Both the position numbers and the translations under genes were made by a program. 64,000 nt of DNA from Ricordea florida (Eukaryota > Cnidaria > Anthozoa > Corallimorpharia > Ricordeidae), in NCBI GenBank assembly GCA_949710005.1, contig OX453275.1, positions 30,163,218-30,227,217 of the forward strand. The letters are read 5' to 3'. Below the pieces are notes generated by a model. It was not told where the DNA came from and searched no databases. It worked only from the letters and a program-made list of their open reading frames with translations. How positions within the stretch are numbered: position 1 is the first letter of the stretch; each line of letters opens with the position of its first letter. Of this stretch, positions 1 to 12,300 are shown in pieces.

Positions 1-180
1 ATTGATATTATTATTGTTCATTATTACCGGCATTATTATTATTATTATTATTATTACTGAATTAAATAATTATTATTCTTAATAAATCAAATAATTATTA
101 TTATTAATAATAATGAGTTGAATGATAATAATTATCATTATTATTATCATCATTCTCATTATTATTTATTAAGCTTGCAT
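1..180. repeat. ATT/ATTATT microsatellite
   Basis: The sequence is dominated by imperfect runs of ATT and AAT triplets on both strands. No coding or RNA signal is visible. It lies in an RRN3 intron or upstream of the first exon seen here. Confidence 0.8.
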
Positions 181-376
181 CAGTAGACATTGTATCAAGT
201 AGACTATGCTTCAGGTAATAAATCCTGCTGTTTACATGTTATTAAAAATTCACAAAAAATTTGTATTATGCTTGTGCTTCCTTTTTATTGATATCATTTC
301 AGCGTAAGGAAACAACAATCCACAATACAACACCTACATTTCATTATTTAACACGTAATTTATACAATATCTACAG

Positions 377-3300
377 TATATGCAGCAGCTCACAGCTATA
401 GAAAACGAAGGTACTGTTGCATATATTGTACAAAGATTTCTACTTACATATGATTGCTTTTTCTCTACTTGTGAAGTTCTTGAGCGGATATTTGCAAATG
501 GTCACGAAGCACTGCAGGCAGTATGTGAGATTGTTCCAACGTAAGATCTCCCATTAATCGCCAAATAATGTTATATTTTGTCCTTAATATCTGAATTCTT
601 CATAACAGTAAGTGATTGAGTGAGGTCAATATTTACTAAGATTTCTTGTTGTTTCTATTAACTGATATGAGCAGTACATGTCAACAAAGAATTGAGCTTG
701 AAAAATTTCTATAAATTTTTGCCAATATATCTCAAAGTAGCAGCGATATCTTTGCAATATTTTGGTGATATGTTGATGAAATATCGCTAGAACAAAGTGT
801 GATATTAGGTGATTGTTGTTCACATTACTTTTGCACCAAATTGTACCCTAGAACACCTTTTCTACCAATAGAATTTAATTTACTGTAATCATGTTGGAGA
901 GAAAACATGTTCTTTAGCAATTTATTAGTTTTCAGCATTGTTGGTACAGTAACTGTATTGAACTGTGCATATAAAGATGACATTTCAAGAACTAAAAATC
1001 AACCCAAAAAATTGCCATCAATTTATACATGGGTCAAAGCCTGAGAGCCAAGTATCAGTTAAATAATTAGCATAATAATTGCCTTTTAATGTTAACAGAC
1101 ATGTAATAAACAGCAACACAGTTTAAAACAAATGCTCACATGGCAATCTGTTTCTCTATATCAGAGCTTTATGCTTATACAGTGTTGCATCCAGGTTTTA
1201 CTGGGTAGGGGTCCTCTGGACCCCTCGGACATATTTGGGGGTCCAGACCAGAATTTTGGGGGTCCTATCATAAATATTGATTTCAATCACTTCTTAATTT
1301 GATGATGAAGACGACTGAAAAATCGCAATGTCGGTATCCGCCATTTTGAAAACTGCGATTACTGGGCCTAGTAAATGTTTCTTCGTTCACCTCCGCGTGA
1401 CGCTACAGCTCCCTCAAACTAAAGCATTTTTGTTATGAGAAGTCAGAACTCAAAAAAGATGGAGCAAATGAACGCTAAAATCCGTCATCGGTAGCAACTG
1501 TGCATGAGAAGGCATGACGCTCCAGTGTTCATCTTCGGAAGTTCGTTGTTCCGCACATCATTGCGTCCTGGGACGCAATATTTTGCATTTGGACCCTCTA
1601 AAATACTAAGAAGGGGTCCTTGTGGATGCACAAGTATTTTAGAGGGTCCAAATGCAAAATATTGCGTCCCAGGACGCAATGACGTGCTCTGGATGCAACA
1701 CTGCTTATACACTGTATCGACTTAAAAAATGGGTAAATAAAGTAGCTTATTACTACATGTACTCTGTTTTACTGCCGAAGTTCTACATGTATTTGCACTT
1801 CCTGTTACTGACTTGTAATAACTTGAATCATAAGTTTGCTTACGCTTTTAATAACTTGACAATAAAAATTATTATTATCTATGTGAAACTTTCACAAAGT
1901 AATGTACTACAAGCCTGAGCCTGCCCATCTGAAGCAATTTTGATCTTTCTTTTATTTTCAGGGTTCCACAGTTTCTTCTTCCTGTACTATCAAACAATTT
2001 TCCATACATGAAGAAGCCAACAATTTTCCTGGTACAAAAAATAATATAGTGTGTTGTCTGACAGAGCATGGCAATATTATATACCGGTGACTTTGTGACG
2101 AATGAGGGTTTAAACATTGCATTTCATACGTTATGTTCAGTGAATCCAAAAAATAAGTAAATGCAACATTTTATATTCATCCGTTTGGTGATTCAGGTTT
2201 ATATATTAGGTACTGGATCCAAGACTTGTACTCTGGTCTCCAAGTGGTTAAATTATGAAAATCAATTTGTGGCAAGTTTATCTGCCATAATGGTTGTTGC
2301 AGTCTGAATCATACCAAATACCAAATCCATAAAAGAAATTGTTTAACCAACAAAAAATTTGAAAGAATTCATTTACATTGTTTTATCTTTAGATTTTGGA
2401 TATTAAATCCTGCAAAGATGTCATGTCATAAACCACAGTAACTTTTTTTCCATTGATTTGTTTCTAGGTCAAATTAATTTTGAGTTGTGTCTCTGTTGTA
2501 CACATACTAAACAGTGTTCATCTGCTATAATTGGCTCTGTTTCAAGGGTCTAAAATGATGTCACACAGTATTGTATCTATAATTGATTCAGTCATTTATT
2601 AATAAAAGATGTGTCTTCATTTTTGTTTTGTACCCAGAAAAGCTATGTAAAAAATCTTCTGCAGATAACAAAGTACCTTCCTGCCTTGAGATCTAAAATT
2701 CTTGAATTAATTACAAATCACCTCGTTAAAATTGATGTAAGTACCTTTTATTTACTGTAGATTGTACTTCAAGTCAAAAGATTTTGTATTTGGTAATCAC
2801 AGGTATGATTACCAAGTATTTGGTTATTAAGTCTATAACTTTCATCTTTCAACTTTCAACATGACAGTATTATTAACACATGATAACATCACGAGCAGAT
2901 GTTCGGCAACAGACACAGAAGAAGCAATGATTATTTTTGACCAGTATTGTTATTTGTCAAATCATGCTTATTTAACCTGGATTGTACTATATTTGGCTAC
3001 CTTTGTTTCAGGTTGAAATACCAAAGCATGAACTGGAACATGATCAAAAGGAGCTGGATGATGAAGACGAGGAATGCACTCAGTTTGAAGTAGATATGGT
3101 ATGTTTTGGCAGAAACACGGAAAGACAATATGAAAGGCAAAAAGGTGTTTAAAAGATACATTAACAGAAATGCTTGAATGAACGTACCATCATAATAAAG
3201 CTTACAAAAAGGAAAACTCAACAAAAATAACTTAAGTAAGTTCTGTCTTTACATCACTAATAGTGAAGATTCTTGGAAAAACATGATTTGTATTGCGGCA

Positions 3301-6300
3301 AGAGTCAAATATTCAATTACGTCTATCAACAACAATCATTTTCAGAACATTGCACATACCCACAAGTGGTAGTGAGAACTTGACTAACAACTGCTGAGAC
3401 TCAAAGCAGTCAACATTATGTTGATATTAATGTTATCAGTATCATTAAATTACTATTATTGTGACTGGTCTGACTCTGAATAGTGTTTTGTCAATAATAA
3501 TAGTCATTGTCATTATTGCTATCATTGTTGTTGTTATTCTGTAGTTGACCAATATGTACAGCCGTAGATACATGTACGTAATGCTGAACTATTCCTTCAA
3601 TGTTACAGGATACAGCAAAACATGAAACAGAAGGAACAGAAAATGAGAAGGAGGAGCAACTGATGGAGAATGAAATGGCCAACAAATTAGACACCCTGAT
3701 GTTACTGCTGTTTGAATATATCACTGAAATCACCCACACAAATGGTATTACATTAATATCATCATTTATGTCACTGATTTGCTTTCTTATACAGGCATTT
3801 TTGAACACACTATTGACCTGCTTCCAACATAGGTGACTGGTATAGCTCAGCTTCTAAAACACTGCATCAGTATTTTGAAAAGTCACAGGTGTAAATCCCA
3901 TTCCAGCCTGTTGTCTCTCCATGCAACATCACAATTTCTGGGTCAACTTGTTTCAACCTACGTCCATTTGTTGCAACCTAGGTCAAGTTGGGGCAGGTAC
4001 AAAACACAGGTTACAGGTCATTTTTTACCAATACAAAAAGTGTCCTAACCATTCATTAAAGCTAACCTTAGGACTAATTAGACCTAAGGTTAGCTTTAGT
4101 GAATGTTTAGGACAGTTTTTGACCTAGGTTGAAAATTATAAACTAGTTTAAAAAGTTAATAACCTAAAAAATAATTTTGTTCTGTAACATAAACACGGTA
4201 GCAGAATGCTCTGAAAAACAGTTTTCAGATCAGTATAATGTCTAAAAGGTAAGCTTTAATTAACTACTGGTAATACTATGGGATTTATTATATATCATAG
4301 ATATTGTATGTTTTCAATAGATGCTTATCAGGCCCCGGTTGTTCAAAGGGTGGATAACGCTATCCAGTGGATAGCGTAGTTTCTTTTGCCAGCACTTATC
4401 CACTGGATAGCGATTTATCCGTTGGATAGCGTTATTCATCCTTTGAACAACCGGGGCCAGTTTGGTGGGTATTAAGTACTGAGATCCATGCCCTAAAATA
4501 TGAAAATTACAGTAACACATTTTTCCTCGTGTTGTTAATTGCAGGAGAATATAACGTTGATGCTGGAACTGAACTCTTCAACATGCTTCTTGTGGTAAGA
4601 GTGTATCTGTATGGAGTCTATATATGAGTTATGCAACTTGTGTAGTGGTATTTTGTATTGTATTGTATTGTATAGTCAAGGCTCTTGTGTATACCAAGAA
4701 AATACAAGTGACTTGTGGGATATTCCATGGTATACCAGAAAGCATTGCATGACTATTTAATACATGTACCATGCCATAGAAAATACAAACAACAGTTGAA
4801 AGAAACTACCAAGAATCGCAATGCATCATGGAAAGGTTGCGTGTGATATCGTTTAATTGCACTGATCGATGGGAAGGTTCAGTGGAATACTGATGAATAT
4901 ACAACAGATTTCCAGCATTCAGATTGGCTGTATTTTCTATGCCATGGTATAACTACTTTAATGCATGTTGAATATACATGTCATGGTTCAATTTTATCCT
5001 TCGTTCAAATTTTATTTTCCGTTGTTTCAAACTCATTATCATCAAATATAGTCAGTTCTCAGACTCCATTGGCTGAAACTAAAACTACCCTTTTCTTTTG
5101 CAGGTTTTTGAGATTGTCATTCTACCAACCCATGCTTCATGCCATGTCCAGTTTATCATGTTTCATCTCAGCAGTTTTGATATGGTATGTTATTTTTTAT
5201 CTCTCATTCATTGACTGTGGAGTTTTGGATAAGTGTTCCAATGTTACCTCATTAGTTAGAACAAAAACCCACTTCAAACATGCTTTCACAGCTTGTCCAT
5301 ATTCTAAGTAATATATTTGCAAACTGCTTACCCCAGTTTTTGTGCTTGATGGAACAGTCCCACGTGGGTGGCACACTATAAACAACATACATTTGGGAAA
5401 ATGAGGTGTCCGTCATGTGTTGAGTTGAGGTGGGTATTCCCAGTGAGTATGTCATGCTGCTGAAGCCAATTTGATTGGTTCATTTGGCTTCTCTTAATTT
5501 TCCAAACACAGTACTTGATAGATTGAATGTGGACAAGCTATGGTTACAGTCATTCAAAGGCAGTTACACATTTCAAGTACAGAAAAATTATGGGTTTCTG
5601 CTCAGAGCTAAAATACTATTTCTGCTTAATAATATTAAGTATAAATACTCAGGTGATTATGCAAAATAGCACGCCCCTATTGGTTCGCTATCTCGGATTA
5701 TCAGCCGATAATCACCTTGACAAATAAAATGGCTGCCGGTCGTTCGCACGCTTTTGATGAAATAATTCTTTTTCTTGTTGTACAATGCTTTTTCTTTTCT
5801 TTTTTGAAAAAAATCACCTGTGTATTTATACTAAAACAATTATTTGCCCAAGGCGAATAATTGTTAAGTAATCTCAAAATCAATTATACTTATGAGTGCA
5901 TGTAACATTTTATGTCTTTCAAACAGGTTTTTGCAAATTCTTTGCTTGATCTTTGGTGGGGAAAGGTAAATGTATATGTTGTAGTTCAATTTTATCCTTG
6001 GTTCAAACTTTATTTCCCTTTGTTTCAAACTCATTATCATAAATTACCATACCAGAAAAGAAAGGGAAATACAATTTGAACAGAGTTGCCATCTAAGTAC
6101 ATTTATTTGCACCCTTTTCCCAAGATTTGAGTCACAATTCTCCATAGTCAGTGCCATGTACTGGCAAAATACTTTGCCAGTTTTGAGAATTTAGTGTTAG
6201 ATCAATTCAATGTCCTGTGTAGATGCCGTATTTATTCGAATAAGCGCCCAGTAGGAAGAAAAGGTAGATTAGCGCCCAGCTTCGAATAAACGCTCACCCC

Positions 6301-9300
6301 GCCCCCACCCCAGAGAGGAGGCAGCACCAGAGAGTTCGATAATTGGCCCCAGCGTTAATGAGATAAGTATTTTATCTCATGTTTTATCTCATGTTAATGA
6401 GATAACTATTTTATCTCATGTTTTATCTCATGTCAGTGAGATTTAAGTATTTTAAAGAAACTTTCAATGAACAGTTTGAAATTCTGCTTTGATACATCTT
6501 CACATTTTGCTATTTTTTATTGTTTGTTCAAAATAAACATACTACTAGCTGTAAATAGTGAAAATATAATAAGCGCCCAGCCGAATAAGCGCCCATTCTC
6601 AAGGTCCAAAAATCTGATAACCGCCCTGGGCGCTTATTCGAATTAATATAGTAATTTGCTCAATCATCGCTGATTGTTTGCTTAAGTTAAAAGTAATATT
6701 GTAAGGAAGTAAAAGGGTTGATAAGCAAACACTGACATACTGAAATTGCAAAATATGATAGGACTGGTTCTGCACACAGCCAAGACAAGACAAGTCCCAA
6801 GTTCTGATTGGATAACCAAGCGGGCAAAACGTGCCTATCTTGCCCGCTCGGGATTGGCCACATTTCCCATCGAAATAAAACAAAACAAAATGGCCATTTA
6901 AAAGATCCTTTACTGACCATGCTTGTTCGGTCAAGATGGCTGGTTGTCCGCCTTATTCCTTTTATACGTTTAGTGAACTCGACAATGTATTGGTCAGTAA
7001 AAATAAGAAAAAAAAATAGCGAGGCCAATATGCAACCATTTTGACGGGTCAATTACGCGTATATCTCGCTGTGATTTCAGATAAAAGATCCCAATATGCC
7101 AGGTATTATCAGACAGGCGAGCGCAGCTTATGTTGCCAGCTTCACTTCCAGAGCCAAATATATTCTGATCAGGTATGACAATCATAATATTATCAAAATA
7201 TTTCAACGTTTCTGATTGGCCAAAATGACCTGGCCAATTCGTCATATCCAGCAAGATGACGTCAATTGTCCAGAAATTCATTATATTATCCTACAATTGA
7301 CGTCAATTGTAGTAAAATGGCATATGGATGCTTGGACACTTGACGTCACGTAACTTGAATATCCGAGAGAGCAGGAAAATGGCGAGTGAAAGGTTTTTAA
7401 CATTGAGTGAGGAAGATATCAGTAAGTTGCTAAGAGAAATGAAACTTTAAAAATATTTTGAATGCATAATAAAACAATTATTGGATTCGGCTTCTGTATG
7501 ATATGAAGAATTATGCAGATATCGTAGAATGTAATCTTCATATCATATTATTACAAAGAATGTAATAATTCTTCATATCATACTCGGCCTCATCCAATAA
7601 TTGTTAAGTATATACCAGTTGCACATGAACTACTATAGGAAGTCAAACTCGGCAATAGCTTATTTTCAGTTTTCACGACATGAAGCCCTATATTCTTACA
7701 CCCTTCTTATCCCCCGAAGGGGTTACCGGTCGTTTCACGCGATTGTCAGTTCGCCCGAACGTTAAAAGTCCATTCGCCCGAACGAAAAGTCGTTTCGCCT
7801 GGACTTATAGCAGGGCCAAGAAGTCGAAGAATAAACAAAGTTTAAAGTTTATTCATATTCAGACTAGTGTTGTATTTCCATGAATGAAAACTGTTTCGAT
7901 TAGAATACGCGGCACATATGAAGTTCTTTGCTACCCCTTTACTGATTAAAACGCGTTAAGAATAGTCCAGGAGCATTGGCTTTTCGATTGAGCGAAGGGG
8001 CTATTAAGTCCATCACAATGGTGCGGGAGACTATATGGCATAATACGAGGGTTTATACTTCATGCCAGTATGCCATATAGTCTCCCGCACCCATCACAAT
8101 GGTGCGGGAGACTATATGGCATAATGGCAGGGTTTATACTTCATGCCAGTATGTCATATAGTCTCCCGCACCCATCACAATGGTGCGGGAGACTATATGG
8201 CATAATAGGAGGGTTTATACTTCATGCCAGTATGCCATATAGTCTCCCGCACCATTGTGATGGGCGCGGGAGACTACATGGCATACTGGCATGAAGTGTA
8301 AACCATCATAACTCCCTAATGCTAAAGTTCTTATCTGCGCCTTATTATATTAATTTTAATGTGTTAATTCGTTACAGCGCAGTCCAAACTTGTTTGAACC
8401 TCATTTCTCACTGGATTCACTGGTAAGCCTTGAGAATATGTTAAAACAAATTAGGAAGTCAAAAAATTTGATGTACAGCAGGGTTTTCAATAACAGCAGG
8501 AGAATTGTGTTAAGTAACAGGAGAATATTCTGAAAGCGCTCCACGTCTGAATTTAAAACTAGCTCAGGCCATCTTAATTTTACCAGAGAATTCTTCGTAG
8601 TAGCTGGAGAATTCTCCGATCTCCGATGCCTAATGAACACCCTGTACAGTAACCGTTGATTGTATGAGTGTACGAGTTGTAATTTTAATGAATCACCAAT
8701 AATTGTTGTTGTAGCTATATTGACCTACACGATGCTGACTGCCCCGGGCCTGATGCCAACAAACATGGACCTTTCTACTCTGTTTGTCAGGTAGACTGTT
8801 TATTGATGCTCATTAGGAATTCACAGAGCTTTAGGGTTTTCCAGTCGGAAATTAAGGCAAAACAGAATAGGTTGATCGACGAGTTGGTGTAAGTCGTGCT
8901 GCTGTATGATAAAATAGAAGCTGTGTAGATTGCGCATGATCACCAGTCCTGTATTCTGATTGGCTAACGCACCTGTTGTGTTTAACTGGTCGATGGCATG
9001 CCTTTAGGGGCGACAAAGACGACGTTTGAACGAAAGAAAAAAAAATACAAATCAGTTAACAAACAAAAGTATATGTAAGATCGAAGGCAGTATGCCAACT
9101 GGTTTTTGCCTTGTGCCTCGTTGACTGATGACTCGTAAACAACTGAACACGCAGTGTATTGCTTGTTGGCAAAGGAATGTAGAAAGTCATGTAGGGAGTG
9201 ATGAGTACATTGGTTAAAACGTCCTTTATCGTATTATTCCCAGGCACTGTTCTATATTTTCATTTTTCGTCACAAACAGCTGATGGAACTTGAAGGAGGC

Positions 9301-12300
9301 AAGTTTTACTGAAATTTTATTGTATTTATTTTGTTGATCAATATTTCTGTTCGAACAATTCACTTCTAATGAAGCCCTTAGCTGTGGTAAATTGTTCAGA
9401 ACTTTACCTTAAGTGCCTTTAGTAGAAATACTCAGGTGATTATACAAAACCGCGCGCTCTGATTGGTTCGCTATCTCGGATTATCAGCCGATAATCACCT
9501 CGACGAACAAAATGGCTGCCAGTCGTTCGCGCGCCTTTGATGAAATAATTTTTTTTCTTGTTGTATAATGTTTTTTCTTTTCTTTTTTGAAATAATCACT
9601 TGTGTATTTATACTAAAACAATTATTCGCCTCAGGCTCAGTGATTATCGGTGAATATTCACCTCGACTTCGTCTCGGTGAATATTCCTCGATAATCACTT
9701 CGCCTTCGGCGAATAATTGTTAAATAGTCGCTCATGCAGCGATGTTGTATGCTCAGGTAATCACACCAGTAAATAACCGTCATGTCAGAAAATTAAATTA
9801 TTTCGCTGTTTGATCTCATCTGCGTGTTTTGCAGGACTGAAGTATATAAGAAGATTAAACCTGGAGCGAATTGTGTCTTGCCGGCTAAATCCATTAAAGG
9901 TTTGATGTCACCTAATACCTGTAGTGCCATATTTACGCGTTTGCTTTCTCACGATTTTAAAAACTTTACGTTTCGAAGCTTCACTTAGCGTATGTGTTGT
10001 AGCTCACTTTTTTCCTCGGTTTAAATTTTATTTTCCTTTGTTTTTTTTTGCTATGGTAATGTGTGATAATGAGTTTGAAACGAAGGAAAATAAAATTTAA
10101 ACCAAGGATAAAATTGAACCACAACATGTGCTTGTGACAGGGCAACCTCCCTCAACCAGCCATTCTTTGCTTACTCCTTTCGCAGGCGGCAAGCTGTAGT
10201 TGCGGACGCGTTTTTCTTTCTCCAAGGGTTTCCATTCACGAGTGTTTCTTTCTGTGTACAATTGAAGTTCGATTACGCGGTCATTAATTAGATTTCCGAA
10301 GGAATTGTAGAATACCTTTTGGCCGTCCCGATAAGAGTTCTCAAATTGTTTGCACCAGTATCTAACAGCTACCAAAAGTTGATACACGTAGTTTGGTGTG
10401 TTCTTACAAGTCTTCCCATTAGTTCGGGAGCAAGAAGTCCTTGATGACTACCGTCGTTATGAACGAAGTTTTTTCCAAACTTACTCAACAATTAAAGCGT
10501 CGCAACGGGAGGATTTTGTTGTTCGTCAACGAGACACCTTGCAAGGTTATGGTAGTCTCAGGCAAACCTCTATTAAACGGTCAACCTCCAGTAAGCGACC
10601 ACTAGCTGTTCCTCCGAGGGTGGACGCTTAATGGAGCTGCATTGTAATTTAGTGGTTAATAATGTACATGCAAAAGTTTCAACGCGCTGATTGGCTGAGA
10701 GTACGTGAGGATAACAATTTAACCTTACTATCACCCTTTGCTGATAATGTTCATGATAAGGATGACAAACCTTTGATGAACGAAATTGATTTTAAAAATC
10801 CAACAGCATATGAGGAACTTCATCAGCAAAAATCGTCCAAGGAAAATATGAGAAGATTTCATAATGCATTAAAATTTACAATTTATCAGTGCCGTGTATG
10901 TCATGAAGCCTGGCCTTTGAAAACAAAACCAAAGAATTCTGCAAATTACATTTGCTCTCAATGTGTGCGTGACAAAAGTGTTCCCAAAAAATTTTCAGCC
11001 GATAACTCTATGATACCTTCTCCAGTTCCCAAGGAGTTACAAGGCTTGACACAATTTGAAGAAATGCTCATTGCAAGAGCATTTCCTGTTATGCATGTGT
11101 ACACAAAACCAAGGGGTGGTCAAAGAGCATATAAAGGCCATGTGCTTACTTTGTCTCAGGATGTACAACAACTTGCAGAAATACTTCCTAGGTGTCCAGA
11201 AGATTTGCCTGTGATTATTTTTACTGTTAATGGTAAAGATAACAATTTTTCATTGGATTTTGTAGTGAGGCGCAAAAACGTGGAAGAGGCACTTTAGTGG
11301 CTAACTGGTAAAAATGCTAATGGGGAACCAAACAATCCTTTGTACAAAAATGTGAAGATAGATAGGGAAACTCTTGCTAATTTGCCAGAAAATGACATCC
11401 TTTCAGATGTTATGAGAGTAGAGGGTGAAGAAAAATCAGATGAAATTGAAGATGTGGATATTGACACTGGACCAGTTCATTTTGAAGATGATGAGAAAGT
11501 TTATAATGCAGAAACTGAAATGAATAGCTTTGTTCCAACCAACATTGACTCCAAAAAGGAAAAAGAGATTATTAATGAACAATTTCTTCATGTTCCACAA
11601 TCATTCAATTGGGATATTGGTGATGAGCCATTGAATGAATTTAGTTGTCAATTCTTAGCATCAATGGCTTTTCCAACTTTATTTCCAGATGGAAAAGCAA
11701 GGCTGTGCTCTAAGGAAAATTTTAGGGAGCCCTTCGGGCTCCCAACCATGCGAGCCAGGGTGCCCACCCCTTAAAGTTGGTCGCCCGAAAATATCAGTTA
11801 AATCAATTAATTAAGTCCTCAGAGATTTTTATTAATTAATAATAATTATTAACCATGTAATTTAATACTGAGTTTCCTTTCAAATTACATGTAGCTACCG
11901 TTTTCGAGAAGAATACATTTTACAAGATTGGCCAAGAATATACTAACAATGAGGTTTTGTTAATGGAGAACTGTACAAAGTCATTGTAACAAAATATGCC
12001 TTCAAAACCTGGCTCTGAGCAAGGTGTCAGAACGACGTCGGGTCCACGCATTGTTTTGCTTCACCATCATTTGTCCTCGAAATTTACCAGTTTGTGTTGT
12101 GTGGATCCTTGAAGTTTCTTTAATAAAAAAAATTGGTTTCTTTTCTCACAATAGTATCAGGTACTGTTGAGAGAATCATTGTAGAATGTTTACGAAACCA
12201 CGGTATTTCAAATTTTTCATTCACACGTGGGATTCGGTAATATTTGCCGCGAAACTAAACTTAGCTATTGCAAATGGATTGAAAGCGTCAAAACGTAATG

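Noticed and set aside
1485..1725. Two overlapping frames on opposite strands encoding similar peptides
   Set aside because: They arise from the palindromic half of the MITE at 1180-1703.
3835..3910. tRNA-like stretch (GGTATAGCTCAGCTTC, then GGTGTAAATCCC)
   Set aside because: The boxes are degenerate and no cloverleaf can be completed. At best a decayed SINE head, not listed as an RNA gene.
7379..7450. Short [21 protein letters not shown] after a TGACGTCA-rich segment
   Set aside because: It stops after 23 codons and has no continuation. Probably a transposon remnant but too short to assign.
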